64,000 bases of DNA from Luidia sarsii (GCA_949987565.1 OX465102.1:11362763-11426762), one strand, 5' to 3'. Numbered from the stretch's first letter, positions 23,685-33,682 are shown. Notes: generated from the sequence alone by a model not told the origin. Program-made: numbers and translations.

Positions 23685-23755
23685 GTTGTGGACGTGTGTT
23701 CGTAGTTGACGGGATTTGGAAGCTCAGATTTCCCCATTGTATGTATAAACTGAAG
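23685..23755 (+). CDS. Exon with Cys/His VVDG motif
   Basis: TTACCCTTGCTAG precedes it and GTATGTG follows. The 71-nt exon encodes CGRVFVVDG, then IWKLRFPHCMYKLK. It starts two bases into a codon and ends on a codon boundary, exactly matching the phase of the exon at 24657. The VVDG..KLR.PHC pattern followed by the Cys/His cluster of the next exon resembles cysteine clusters reported beside KDZ-type (Kyakuja/Dileera/Zisupton) transposases. I hold this only as a weak analogy. Confidence 0.65.
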
Positions 23756-23869
23756 GTATGTGTATCACGCCTGCATGTAATATCAATCTTGCACAAAATG
23801 CACCCCTGTTTGTCCATTTGTGGATTATTTGACAGTTGTGAATGGTCATTGTAGCCTTTGAATCCACCA

Positions 23870-23950
23870 CATGACCTCGACCAGCTCAGTGGTCAAGTGG
23901 TTAAGACATCCGTACTAGAAAGCGGTAGTCACGGCTTGAATCCCACAAGA
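23870..23950 (+). mobile_element. tRNA-like SINE head in the intron
   Basis: CAGCTCAGTGGTCAAGTGG resembles an A-box region and GGCTTGAATCCCAC a B box, separated as in a tRNA. No complete cloverleaf is evident. Confidence 0.5.
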
Positions 23951-24021
23951 TGTGCCTGAAATATTGTCATCAGGCTTTAGGCATTTTGCAAATTACTCAA
24001 AAATCTCCAATCTCTTAACTC

Positions 24022-24325
24022 ATCACTACTTGAGCTTGGTGCTCAGCAAAAATTATATTTGTGGAAACAACTTGTGAATAAAGCGTGCGCTTTTATTGGT
24101 CAATTAGTATTGTTTTACTTGGTACGTAGCTCAAGTCACCGCATACGGTGAGTTTTTATCCACGCAAGGCAAACAAAATCAAACAGGATAGATATTGGTC
24201 TCACAGCCTCTTGAGGCAAAAATCCTCACCCAAAGTTCAGCGCACACGGTGAGCTACGTGGTGAGCTGACGAACTCCATTTAATTTTTGCTCAGCAGACA
24301 GCTCTTGTGTGCGGTGACCTTTAGC
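24022..24325. repeat. Foldback or MITE-like element of about 300 bp
   Basis: GCTCAGCAAAAATTATATTT near 24041 is answered by AATTTTTGCTCAGC near 24280 on the opposite strand. Inside are inverted phrases around CACCGCATACGGTGAG and CGCACACGGTGAGC. The ends are imperfect and no target duplication was seen. It lies in the same intron as the SINE. Confidence 0.5.
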
Positions 24326-24656
24326 CTGGGGGAGTGGGTAATACTGGGCACCTCCCGCATGTAGTTTTGCCAGTGTAATTACTAACGTGCACATTGAACA
24401 ACAGGTTTCCCGAACTTTCCACGCAGTTTGGATTTCGCACCATCAATTATCCCAAATCCATACAGTACACTAACCCAATTCAGCATGAATTTTCCAAATT
24501 TGTCTACCGGTATGCAAAGAACATATTCAGCCTCAGTTCTTATTTCCTTTTCCTAATAAAGTACCATTTAGCCTCATTCCTCGAAACTACTCAACTTCCA
24601 TAACTACTGGAGGAAGGCAGCCACAAAGACCTTACTCCCTTTTTCTGTCTTCCCAG

Positions 24657-24875
24657 AGTGTGGTTTCCAGCATTGAAATTCCAGGGCTTCCAGATGTCTG
24701 CACCAATTCTCCACTTCGTGGCAAGGCCTTTTGCCAAGTACATTGTACAGTGGCAGAACAGACCAATATCCCCACTGGGCTAAGGGAGTTCCTGAGGCAC
24801 TGTGGGATGTCAGTCGGCGACAGTGCAACTGGTTGGTGCAATACTTTTGATTTTAATTTTACGTACCCTGTCTTT
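24657..24875 (+). CDS. Exon with Cys/His cluster
   Basis: Preceded by TCTGTCTTCCCAG and followed by GTATGTG. The 219 nt are exactly 73 codons, phase 0 at both ends. It encodes SSIEIPGLPDVCTNSPLRGK, then AFCQVHCTVAEQTN and GLREFLRHCG, a compact set of Cys and His that could bind zinc. It continues in frame from the exon at 23685 and into that at 25855. An alternative is read-through to the TAA at about 24885. Confidence 0.65.
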
Positions 24876-25544
24876 GTATGTGTGTAATTCATCTTGAAAT
24901 TGAGGTTTTTTTTGAACTTTCAATTGCATATAAAGTTATGTCTTTCCATTCAATTCACCATTTTTTTTGCCAATTACCAGAAAGCAAATATCATACAGAT
25001 AAGAGTGCTACATGTTTGAAAATTGAAAATAAGAATTAAAGGAACATATCTTAACTTATGAAAGAAAAAAATGTAAATCTTGCAATCGTGGTGGCCTATT
25101 CAAAGGAGGTGGCCTAGTTGTGAGTTAACACTTTTTTTTAAAGAATACATGATGGAATGTGTGAAAAGGACTAATTTCCTCTTTTTTCACATTATCAAGT
25201 TAGTATTGAACAATTTTTTTATTAAAAAACCATGTTACATGTTTATACTTTGACGGCACCCACGATGATGCTGAGCTTATGAATGTGGGCCCTTGTACAA
25301 ATACTTGATTGAAAAGGTTGCATATTAAAACACAAGAATAGAACACAAAAATAAATATTCCGAACAAAGACAATCGTAAAAATGAGACAGAGACAGGATG
25401 TCTGTGATTTTGACGCCATCTTCTAGAATCTGAGAGTGTTGATAAAGTAAATTTTGCCATTTGTGCTTGTGTATTCCTTCAATCCTAGGCTATTCGTAGC
25501 ACATGTTGGGCTCTGTTAGATGTTGAGACTATTTGACTATTTTT

Positions 25545-25612
25545 GGGGGCTGGATAGCTCACTGCTTAGATTGTTGGTACGTTAAACCAGAGGTATCTGG
25601 TTCTGGTCCAGT
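25545..25612 (+). mobile_element. tRNA-Asn-like SINE head, plus strand
   Basis: GGCTGGATAGCTCACTG, then TACGTTAAACCAGAGG and GGTTCTGGTCC match the family seen on the minus strand at 6630-6701. A long T run near 25660 follows. It is intronic. Confidence 0.6.
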
Positions 25613-25854
25613 TTAAATGTTCTTGGTTGTTGTTGTTTTTTCAAAACGTTTGGCTCAGGTTTTTTTTTTTTTTTTTTTACCTCGATTTCTCCCCCAATAA
25701 TCCTAGATGTGTTTGTTTAACATACATGTGATCATACCCTCTTATTTTCCTGTTTTTTACATTTCTTTTTACAAATTTATGCAGTTGACAAGAATACCAG
25801 TAGTTTTTCTTCACACGAAACACGTATGTAAATCCTTGTTTTGTTTTTTTACAG

Positions 25855-26064
25855 CTGCTGCAAAAAGCAAATTTGGAGAATTACAAGTCGGAGTGCATCT
25901 TCGACTATCTCCAAGATGTCATTGTACCGCATGGAATTCTGAGGTACCAGTGTATGTCATGTTCGCCAAGATCCCCACTGCAGGAACCTGCACCCATTCC
26001 CACCAGTGACATTTGTAGTCTGATCATGGACATTGTTAATTCCACCGAACTTGGACAGATATGT
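25855..26064 (+). CDS. Exon, helical region plus Cys pair
   Basis: Bounded by TTTTTTTACAG and TGTGTAAGA. The 210 nt are exactly 70 codons in phase 0. It encodes LLQKANLENYKSECIFDYLQ, then YQCMSCSPRSPLQ, then SLIMDIVNSTELGQIC. No family name is known to me. Phase compatibility with both neighbours is the main evidence that it is a true exon. Confidence 0.65.
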
Positions 26065-26181
26065 GTAAGAAACTATGATATGATCGGCTTTCAATGAGGT
26101 CATATGATATAACAGTATGAATGCAGATGATTTCAAGCATGGCATTTTTAAACTTAACTCATATTTTTCTTTCTCCTCAAG

Positions 26182-26488
26182 CTTGTGACCATGATTAACC
26201 CCATGGTTGAGCACAGGGGCACCATTGGGTTTGCCTTCAGTTTCCTGATGATAGCAAACGTACAGAGAGTCTGTGGCATCTACAGCCCTCCGAAGAATGT
26301 CTGGCGGAAACTGTTGCAGAATGACCAGAGGGTGAGAACATCCACACAATCCTACTTCAATGTAGGAAGGAAACACACCACCATCCGCAGAGGGGGCGCT
26401 GACGTAACAACGAATCCAGTAAATAAGTCAGCAGTGTGGATGCCCTATAGCTGTTTCAGTAACGATCAAAGAAGGCAACTGGAACGGG
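26182..26488 (+). CDS. Exon, conserved-looking unrecognised domain
   Basis: Acceptor TTCTCCTCAAG, phase 0 entry. It encodes LVTMINPMVEHRGTIGFAFS, then NVQRVCGIYSPPKNVWRKLL, then HTTIRRGGADVTTNPVNKSA and VWMPYS. The pattern of small motifs looks like a real folded domain. I recall similar stretches in uncharacterised invertebrate proteins but cannot name them. The best donor is GGGTAACT at 26489, leaving one base. Without it, translation ends at the TAA near 26509. With it, the mini-exon array downstream is read in one definite frame. Confidence 0.6.
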
Positions 26489-26824
26489 GTAACTTTCTTG
26501 CTAATCATTAAAGCTAATGCCAATCTCCAAATGAAATTTTAACATTGTCTGACTTTTAGTTCAAACAAATAATATAATTGTTTGCATTTTAATATGTGTT
26601 AATCTTCGGGTTCAGCAATCTTTTCTAGTCACATGATATTGAACTGTTCAAAATAAATGTTGACATGCTGCAATCTTATACTTTTACTTATCAATGTGAA
26701 TTATTACATGGACTTTACTTCCATTGATGCCAAGTGCATGTACATTCACCAGAAATTATTTTTCCATACTCCATATAAAATAATCATTGTCATCATCTGT
26801 TTCTATGTTTTTTTTTGTTTACAG

Positions 26825-28372
26825 TATTCAAGACAGGTGGACATCCCCAGAGTCCTGGAAGAGGATGTGAGTATCTTTCTGCCTGTTTAGTTTCCTGGTT
26901 TTACATGGTCAACTGACCACATTTGCAAATGAGCAGGTTCATGGATTGACACATTGGCTTCCTTTGTCCCCTGGCTCAACAATTAGACTTTGTCTAGTCA
27001 AGTCTGCCACAATCATTCCCCTCAAACTGTTCAAGGTTGTAATTTCAGGTTCACATGTTACATTTGCAGCCCTCTCCAAGGAGACCAGTGGACATCCCAA
27101 GAGTCCTGGAAGAGGATGTGAGTATCTTTCTGCCTGTTTAGTTTCCTGGTTTTACATGGTCAACTGACCACATTTGCAAATGAGCAGGTTCATGGATTGA
27201 CACATTGGCTTCATTTGTCCCCTGGCTCAACAATTAGACTTTGTCTAGTCAAGTCTGCCACAATCATTCCCCTCAAACTGTTCAAGGTTGTAATTTCTAG
27301 TTCACATGTTACATTTGCAGCCCTCTCCAAGGAGACCAGTGGACATCCCAAGAGTCCTGGAAGAGGATGTGAGTATCTTTCTGCGTATTTAGTTTCCTTG
27401 TTTTACATGGTCAACTGACCACATTTGCAAATGAGCAGGCTCATGGATTGACACATTGCCTTCCTTTGTCCCCTGGCTCAACAATTAGACTTTGTCTAGT
27501 CAAGTCTGCCACAATCATTCCCCTCAAACTGTTCAAGGTTGTAATTTCAGGTTCACATGTTACATTTGCAGCCCTCTCCAAGGAGACCAGTGGACATCCC
27601 CAGAGTCCTGGAAGAGGATGTGAGTATCTTTCTGCCTGTTTAGTTTCCTGGTTTTACATGGTCAACTGACCACATTTGCAAATGAGCAGGTTCATGGATT
27701 GACACATTGCCTTCCTTTGTCCCCTGGCTCAACAATTAGACTTTGTCTAGTCAAGTCTGCCACAATCATTCCCCGCAAACTGTTCAAGGTTGTAATTTCT
27801 GGTTCACATGTTACATTTGCAGCCCTCTCCAAGGAGACCAGTGGACATCCCCAGAGTCCTGGAAGAGGATGTGAGTATCTTTCTGCCTGTTTAGTTTCCT
27901 GGTTTTACATGGTCAACTGACCACATTTGCAAATGAGCAGGGTCATGGATTGACACATTGGCTTCCTTTGTCCCCTGGCTCAACAATTAGACTTTGTCTA
28001 GTCAAGTCTGCCACAATCATTCCCCTCAAACTGTTCAAGGTTGTAATTTCAGGTTCACATGTTACATTTGCAGCCCTCTCCAAGGAGACCAGTGGACATC
28101 CCCAGAGTCCTGGAAGAGGATGTGAGTATCTTTCTGCCTGTTTAGTTTCCTGGTTTTACATGGTCAACTGACCACATTTGCAAATGAGCAGGGTCATGGA
28201 TTGACACATTGGCTTCCTTTGTCCCCTGGCTCAACAATTAGACTTTGTCTAGTCAAGTCTGCCACAATCATTCCCCTCAAACTGTTCAAGGTTGTAATTT
28301 CTGGTTCACATGTTACATTTGCAGCCCTCTCCAAGGAGACCAGTGGACATCCCAAGAGTCCTGGAAGAGGAC
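26825..28372 (+). CDS. Tandem array of seven mini-exons
   Basis: A 251-bp unit repeats six times. Each unit carries a 48-nt segment between ACATTTGCAG and GTGAGTATC: 27070-27117, 27321-27368, 27572-27619, 27823-27870, 28074-28121 and 28325-28372. A 42-nt first version lies at 26825-26866 after TGTTTACAG. All lengths are multiples of three, so any number can be spliced in without a frameshift. If the exon at 26182-26488 is joined, each adds SLSKETSGHPKSPGRG (K or Q at position 11). In the other plausible frame each adds PSPRRPVDIPRVLEED, and both variable sites are then synonymous. Which frame is used is unresolved. The introns, each about 203 bp, are copied with the exons. Confidence 0.75.
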
Positions 28373-28796
28373 GTGAGTATCTTTCTGCCTATTCAGTTTC
28401 CTGGTTTTACATGGTCAACTGACCATTTAAGAATTGACACATTGTTTTCTTTTGTCCCAGTGCTCAATTTCAGTGGTGTAATCAAGCACGCACAAATGTA
28501 CATGTACCTACACCTCTCCTCAACGTTTTGTTATTGGATATATGCCTGTAGAGGACAAAGTGAACATTCTTCAGCCCACTGCTGAGAATTGTGCACCACT
28601 GCTGAGAATTACACCCAGGCCCGGCCAGAAAGTCCTGTCAGTGCTAAAATAAAGGCGCTCGTAGTTTGCTGGAAAACAAACAAGTACAGCTTGAGGGAAA
28701 CGATCCAAGAAATTACGTAAAATAAAACCTACCACAACGGGAAAAAAAAACCAAAGAATCAAAAAATTCAAACGCTTTTCTAGTTACTACACATGA

Positions 28797-28952
28797 ACAA
28801 ACAAATGCTCTCAGCAAAAGGGGAACAGTATAAGATTATGCTGTTCTTGCCAAAAACCTTATGACAACCGTAGCATGGTTGAATGCGAAAAATGTAGCGA
28901 ATGGTATCATTGTTCTTGTACAGGGCTTGAGCCTGAGCAAAACAATCAGTAG
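28797..28952 (+). pseudogene. PHD finger fragment, unit I
   Basis: The frame reads LCCSCQKPYDNRSMVECEKC, then SEWYHCSCTGLEPEQ, stop. C-x2-C, C-x2-C and H-x2-C are spaced as in PHD fingers, which bind histone H3 tails, and the aromatic pair WY precedes the His. The last Cys pair is absent, so either an exon boundary or a truncation lies after GLEPEQ. It is immediately preceded by a stop, so expression would need splicing. Confidence 0.7.
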
Positions 28953-29183
28953 GCTCCACCTTGCTGCTCTTCACTTCAATAGTGAGTCGACCTCAAGCAT
29001 GTACCAGGCAGGTTAACAAAGATACCCCTGGAGCAAGGCCCAGTAAAGCAATGGGAATGCAACTGTCAAGGCAAAGAATTCTTAATCACTATGGCGTCAA
29101 TCACAAGAAATAAAGAAGGGTCGTTTTTTATGTTGCTTGGGCGACTACCATAAATAGGACAACTCCAGAAACAGTATAACAAA

Positions 29184-29567
29184 ATGGATCGCCAATGGCT
29201 TGCAAGAGTGACCGCTGCCATCATGAAGAAATCTACGACTAAGCACGGAACAGAATGCCGTGTTTGGCACGGATTTATCCAGGTCGGGTTCCCCAGCAAT
29301 AATGTACCTCGTCACTCAATACATAATTATGTAGGCCTACCAATTTCCTGTTTTTATAATCCAGGTCTGTTGTCACTTACGTCAGTGAGCTCAGGCTCAT
29401 CAATCCGCCCATCCAAGCCTGATACCCCCTGCATTACTAGGAAACGTAATGGGAAAAGGTATCGACGCAAAATCTTGAAATCAAGAAAGAGGCGGCGACG
29501 GCGGCGGGGAAACCAAGGTGCAACTGGTTGGTTGTTGAGGAGCGCTATACAGCAGTTGCAGGGGTAA
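29184..29567 (+). CDS. MDRQW exon plus Arg-rich exon, unit I
   Basis: Open frame of 127 codons. The N-terminal MDRQWLARVTAAIMKKSTTK, then HGTECRVWHGFIQ, is the first half of the His-Me-like module. An acceptor-like TTTATAATCCAG at about 29364 may start a second exon. That exon ends in a strongly basic run (KILKSRKRRRRRRGNQ), a likely nuclear localisation signal. The frame closes shortly after. The Cys-rich frame begins in an overlapping frame, so a frameshift or splice separates them. Confidence 0.5.
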   Translation: MDRQWLARVTAAIMKKSTTKHGTECRVWHGFIQVGFPSNNVPRHSIHNYVGLPISCFYNPGLLSLTSVSSGSSIRPSKPDTPCITRKRNGKRYRRKILKSRKRRRRRRGNQGATGWLLRSAIQQLQG

Positions 29568-29854
29568 ACACAACGAAAGGAGGATCCAAGCGCAGAAAAA
29601 TGGCTCCTTGTGGGGAAACATCATGTGGTACATGTGGGCGTTGCAAAAAGCAAGGTACTTTTTTCTATCATTTGGAGTTCATACAAAATAAAGCTGTAAG
29701 AAATTGGTTTCGTAAAAATGCAAACCTGACATATACTGACTGCATTTGCAGGGCTTGTAAAGTTTCTGCCCTCAAGAAACAATCCAATCCTTTCTACACC
29801 CCTGAAAAGTCTTGTAAAAAAACGCTTCGTGTTTGTGCTGTTGCTGCTTTTTGA
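29528..29854 (+). CDS. Cys-rich exon, unit I
   Basis: The frame includes CGETSCGTCGRCKKQGTFFY, then FIQNKAVRNWFRKNANLT, then DCICRACKVSALKKQ. Two close Cys clusters suggest zinc binding. It ends in VCAVAAF and a stop, whereas unit II reads on (one-base difference), so this copy is broken at 29852. The family is unrecognised. Confidence 0.5.
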   Translation: MVVEERYTAVAGVNTTKGGSKRRKMAPCGETSCGTCGRCKKQGTFFYHLEFIQNKAVRNWFRKNANLTYTDCICRACKVSALKKQSNPFYTPEKSCKKTLRVCAVAAF

Positions 29855-30550
29855 AAATGTAGTACAATTTCTTCACACTATATGGAATAATGGAATGCTC
29901 TGGTGAAGAATTTAATGCATGTTTTTCATGAACGTGTCAGTTGGATTTTGTTTTCATAGGATTATTTTGGTTAAACTCAGTTAGTCGGATCGCATTTGGT
30001 TGAGTCATTTCATTTTCTTGGGGGAACTTGTATTTTTTTTATTTTTTTTAAGTTGAATAAAGTAGCTAGTGATTTTTTTTTCCATGAAACAAGATAGTGA
30101 ACGTTGCAATTTATTTTTTTCAGAATACCAGGCGTTTCTCCTTCTCCGATCGCTGGATGGTTTTTTACTTTTTATTTAGGCTGTTTGCTAGTTTTCCCCA
30201 CATTGTGTAGGTTTTCTGGGTTACACGATGTTCAATCACGAGAGCAAACAGTGCGAGCTACGAACGTGCAGCATCCTGTAGAGGACAAAGTGAACATTCT
30301 TCAGCCCACTGCTGAGAATTGTGCAGCCACAAGGCCAGATGATAAGGGAGGAGAAATGAGAATTACACCCAGGCCCGGCCAGAAAGTCCTGTCAGTGCTA
30401 AAATAAAGGCGCTCGTAGTTTGCTGGAAAACAAACAAGTACAGCTTGAGGGAAACGATCCAAGAAATTGCATAAAATAAAACCTACCACAACGGGAAAAA
30501 AAAACCAAAGAATCAAAACATTCAAACGCTTTTCTAGTTACTACACATGA

Positions 30551-30706
30551 ACAAACAAATGCTCTCAGCAAAAGGGGAACAGTATAAGATTATGCTGTTC
30601 TTGCCAAAAACCTTATGACAACCGTAGCATGGTTGAATGCGAAAAATGTAGCGAATGGTATCATTGTTCTTGTACAGGGCTTGAGCCTGAGCAAAACAAT
30701 CAGTAG
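30551..30706 (+). pseudogene. PHD finger fragment, unit II
   Basis: Same reading as the unit I fragment: CCSCQKPYDN, VECEKCSEWYHCSCTGL and the same stop. Identity across all three units, including the stop, shows that the stop predates duplication or is intronic. Confidence 0.7.
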
Positions 30707-30942
30707 GCTCCACCTTGCTGCTCTTCACTTCAATAGTGAGTCGACCTCAAGCATGTACCAGGCAGGTCAACAAAGATACCCCTGGAGCAAGGCCCAGTAA
30801 AGCAATGGGAATGCAACTGTCAAGGCAAAGAATTCTTTATCACTATGGCGTCAATCACAAGAAATAAAGAAGGGTCGTTTTTTATGTTGCTTGGGCGACT
30901 ACGGTACCATAAATAGGACAACTCCAGAAACAGTATAACAAA

Positions 30943-31326
30943 ATGGATCGCCAATGGCTTGCAAGAGTGACCGCTGCCATCATGAAGAAATCTACGACTA
31001 AGCACGGAACAGAATGCCGTGTTTGGCACGGATTTATCCAGGTCGGGTTCCCCAGCAATAATGTACCTTGTCACCCATTACATAATTATGTAGGCCTACC
31101 AATTTCCTGTTTTTATAATCCAGGTCTGTTGCCACTTACGTCAGTGAGCTCAGGCTCATCAATCCGCCCATCCCAGCCTGATACCCCCTGCATTACTAGG
31201 AAACGTAATGGGAAAAGGTATCGACGCAAAATCTTGAAATCAAGAAAGAGGCGACGACGGCGACGGGGAAACCAAGGTGCAACTGGTTGGTTGTTGATGA
31301 GCGCTACACAGCAGTTGCAGAGGTAA
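30943..31326 (+). CDS. MDRQW plus Arg-rich exons, unit II
   Basis: 127 codons, nearly identical to the copy at 29184-29567, with a few substitutions (for example HPLHNY for HSIHNY). The basic stretch is retained. Just upstream, unit II alone has five extra bases (GGTAC) that create the palindrome GGTACC. Confidence 0.5.
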   Translation: MDRQWLARVTAAIMKKSTTKHGTECRVWHGFIQVGFPSNNVPCHPLHNYVGLPISCFYNPGLLPLTSVSSGSSIRPSQPDTPCITRKRNGKRYRRKILKSRKRRRRRRGNQGATGWLLMSATQQLQR

Positions 31327-31721
31327 ACACAACGAAAGGAGGATCCAAGCGCAGAAAATTGGCTCCTCCTTGTGGGAAAACATCATGTGGTACATGTGGG
31401 CGTTGCAAAAAGCAAGGTACTTTTTTCTATCATTTGGAGTTCATACAAAATAAAGCTGTAAGAAATTGGATTCGTAAACATGCAAACCTGACAGAAACTG
31501 ACTGCATTTGCAGGGCTTGTAAAGTTTCTGCCCTCAAGAAACAATCCAATCCTTTTAACACCCCTGAAAATTCTCTTAAAAAAACGCTTCGTGTTTGTGC
31601 TGTTGCTGCTTTTGGAAAATGTAGTACAATTTCTTCACACTATATGGAATGCTCTGGTGAAGAATTTAATGCATGTTTTTCTGTTACTTTCACTGAGGAC
31701 ACGTGTTTTCCCACTTTGTAA
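31287..31721 (+). CDS. Cys-rich exon, unit II (longest version)
   Basis: 144 codons. It carries CGKTSCGTCGRCKKQGTFFY, then DCICRACKVSALKKQ and a third Cys region, VCAVAAFGKCSTISSHYMEC. The frame closes at a TAA in CCACTTTGTAAGAT. The embedded GTAAGA is a good donor, so the true exon may end at TTCCCACTTT. This is the best template for the family because units I and III are interrupted. Confidence 0.55.
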   Translation: MVVDERYTAVAEVNTTKGGSKRRKLAPPCGKTSCGTCGRCKKQGTFFYHLEFIQNKAVRNWIRKHANLTETDCICRACKVSALKKQSNPFNTPENSLKKTLRVCAVAAFGKCSTISSHYMECSGEEFNACFSVTFTEDTCFPTL

Positions 31722-31874
31722 GATACATTTACTGTGGAAGCACAGATATGAGTATAAATGTGCTGCCTGCCAAGTTATCATCCAGACATCGATGAAAAAG
31801 TACTTAAGCTCCTCCTTGGGTACAGGGTTGTCTGCAGCTACTGAAGTACACTGTATTGCAAGAAATTTTAGGCA

Positions 31875-32290
31875 ATGACAACTTGGTCCTCGATGGTTAT
31901 CTGTGCTTTGCTTGCTATAAACTTTTTTTTTGGAAAAGTCTCGTCATTGCTTTCATTAAAGGACCTGAAAATGTCTTTCCAGAAAAAAATATCTGAAGAT
32001 GTTGTTTTTACCACTGAAAATCAAATAGTTGATCTGTGTCTTTTGAAAGTGTACTGTATACATATAATTGACATATCCCTTGAAAATTGTGCTGTTCTGT
32101 TGTCTGACTTGTATGACATTTATATGGACAGTATTTCGGTGTTAATACAAAGGTTTGATGCTTTTAGTTTGAATTACTGTGTGCGAACCATTCGATGGCT
32201 GTTGTCATCTGTTATAAGTACCTTTGGACATTTGCTTGAAGTTCATCGTTTGGATGCACGCAAACAAAGTACTCTAATAATGTATACCAC
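31875..32290 (+). pseudogene. Region with LCFACYK motif, unit II
   Basis: Two frames share the coding potential. One reads DNLVLDGYLCFACYKLFFWK, a Cys-x2-Cys context after a short helical segment (IDEKVLKLLLGYRVV at about 31790). The other stays open longer but looks less protein-like. Stops between the pieces suggest decay. It probably continues the Cys-rich protein of the same unit. Confidence 0.4.
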
Positions 32291-32512
32291 GTCACGTGTG
32301 ACCGCTGCCACTACGGAGAGATCCACAACTACATGTACAACCGTACATGTAGGCACGGAATAGAATGCTGTGTATGGCACGGATATATCAGAAGGAGCAA
32401 GGGGCAGAGGGGTGGTGGGTATGGCATAATGAATGTTCGCATGCCAGACAGCAATACCCGCACAACGATGCCTGTTCATAGGTTGGCTTACATTTACATC
32501 ATACATGTACGT
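32279..32512 (+). pseudogene. His-Me-finger-like module, unit II
   Basis: DNA and shifted frames read RVTAATTERSTT, then RHGIECCVWHGYIRRSKGQR, GGGYGIMNVRMPDS, then RTTMPVHRLAYI. Between STT and RHG an ACATGT-type insertion disrupts the frame. The downstream C..W.G, YG and HRLAY spacing fits the zinc-binding loop of His-Me endonucleases. It is a tentative homologue only. Confidence 0.5.
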
Positions 32513-32757
32513 ACAAAAGCAGATTAAAGTCCTGAAAATAGGGTTGTAATTGTAAGTTCAACAAAATATTTCAGTTTGTACAAGATTTGATGTATGAAAT
32601 GTTTATTACCGGTATATTTATTCATGCCAATATGGTGGAAAGTCATTTCTCATATTTTGTATGTTTTTTTAATTTCATTTCATGATGTGCCCTCATATTT
32701 ACGTTTTGTTTTCAGCACCCAAAGTCATCATATATACATGTACCATAATGCATGTCA

Positions 32758-32933
32758 TCTGCACACAAACATGTATTGCCTCAATCATGAACCAAGGTTC
32801 CGAACAGGGCCAATGACCGAGACCACGAAACAAAGAGAGAAGGAACGGAAGCGCAAGAGGTCCACGATGGGGTACCATGTTGATGGGCGTCATGTCTGTA
32901 GAGACTCTTTTTGCTTCATATACAAGTACCCGG
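32758..32933 (+). CDS. Exon with YHVDGRHVCRDSF motif, unit II
   Basis: The frame reads NHEPRFRTGPMTETTKQREK, then KRKRSTMGYHVDGRHVCRDS, FCFIYKYP. A clean donor GTAAGTTGGG follows at about 32932. I recall the pattern of a basic stretch followed by Y.VDG..VC...F as the N-terminal edge of a domain in uncharacterised transposon-like proteins. Its continuation is present only after unit III. Confidence 0.6.
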
Positions 32934-33289
32934 TAAGTTGGGATACAACGTTTTCTGGGTTACACGATGTTCAATCACGAGAGCAAACAGTGCGAGCTAC
33001 GAACGTGCAGCATCCTGTAGAGGACATAGTGAACATTCTTCAGCCCACTGCTGAGAATTGTGCAGCCACAAGGCCAGATGATAAGGGAGGAGAAATGAGA
33101 ATTACACCCAGGCCCGGCCAGAAAGTCCTGTCAGTGCTAAAATAAAGGCGCTCGTAGTTTGCTGGAAAACAAACAAGTACAGCTTGAGGGAAACGATCCA
33201 AGAAATTGCGTAAAATAAAACCTACCACAACGGGAAAAAAAACCCAAAGAATCAAAAAATTCAAACACTTTTGTAGTTACTACACATGA

Positions 33290-33451
33290 ACAAACAAATG
33301 CTCTCACTCTCAGCAAAAGGGGAACAGTATAAGATTATGCTGTTCTTGCCAAAAACCTTATGACAACCGTAGCATGGTTGAATGCGAAAAATGTAGCGAA
33401 TGGTATCATTGTTCTTGTACAGGGCTTGAGCCTGAGCAAAACAATCAGTAG
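33290..33451 (+). pseudogene. PHD finger fragment, unit III
   Basis: Same PHD pattern (LCCSCQKPYDNRSMVECEKC, WYHCSCTGL) with a six-base duplication, CTCACT, in front of it. It ends in the same stop at 33449-33451. Confidence 0.7.
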
Positions 33452-33682
33452 GCTCCACCTTGCTGCTCTTCACTTCAATAGTGAGTCGACCTCAAGCATG
33501 TACCAGGCAGGTTAACAAAGATACCCCTGGAGCAAGGCCCAGTAAAGCAATGGGAATGCAACTGTCAAGGCAAAGAATTCTTAATCACTATGGCGTCAAT
33601 CACAAGAAATAAAGAAGGGTCGTTTTTTATGTTGCTTGGGCGACTACCATAAATAGGACAACTCCAGAAACAGTATAACAAA

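Larger units (their letters stand above)
28549..29926 (+). repeat. Segmental repeat unit I (truncated)
   Basis: First of three direct copies. It matches 30281-31680 at an offset of 1,754-1,759 bp, with a 29-bp internal deletion near 28598 relative to the others. It starts exactly at the splice-like CTGTAG/AGGACAAAG boundary and is cut at GCATGTTTTTC, where the leader of unit II begins. Confidence 0.9.
29929..32949 (+). repeat. Segmental repeat unit II
   Basis: The most complete unit: leader 29929-30280 (as at 20183-20530), PHD, Arg-rich, Cys-rich, FACYK and His-Me-like regions, ending in the exon with the YHVDGRHVC motif and a GTAAGT donor. It joins unit III at TTTTCTGGGTTACACG (32950), which corresponds to 30212. 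The tandem period is therefore about 2.74 kb. Confidence 0.9.

Noticed and set aside
26946..28422. Six 73-codon genes at 251-bp intervals
   Set aside because: These frames span intron-like and exon-like parts of the repeat. The conserved AG...GTGAGT borders explain the locus better.
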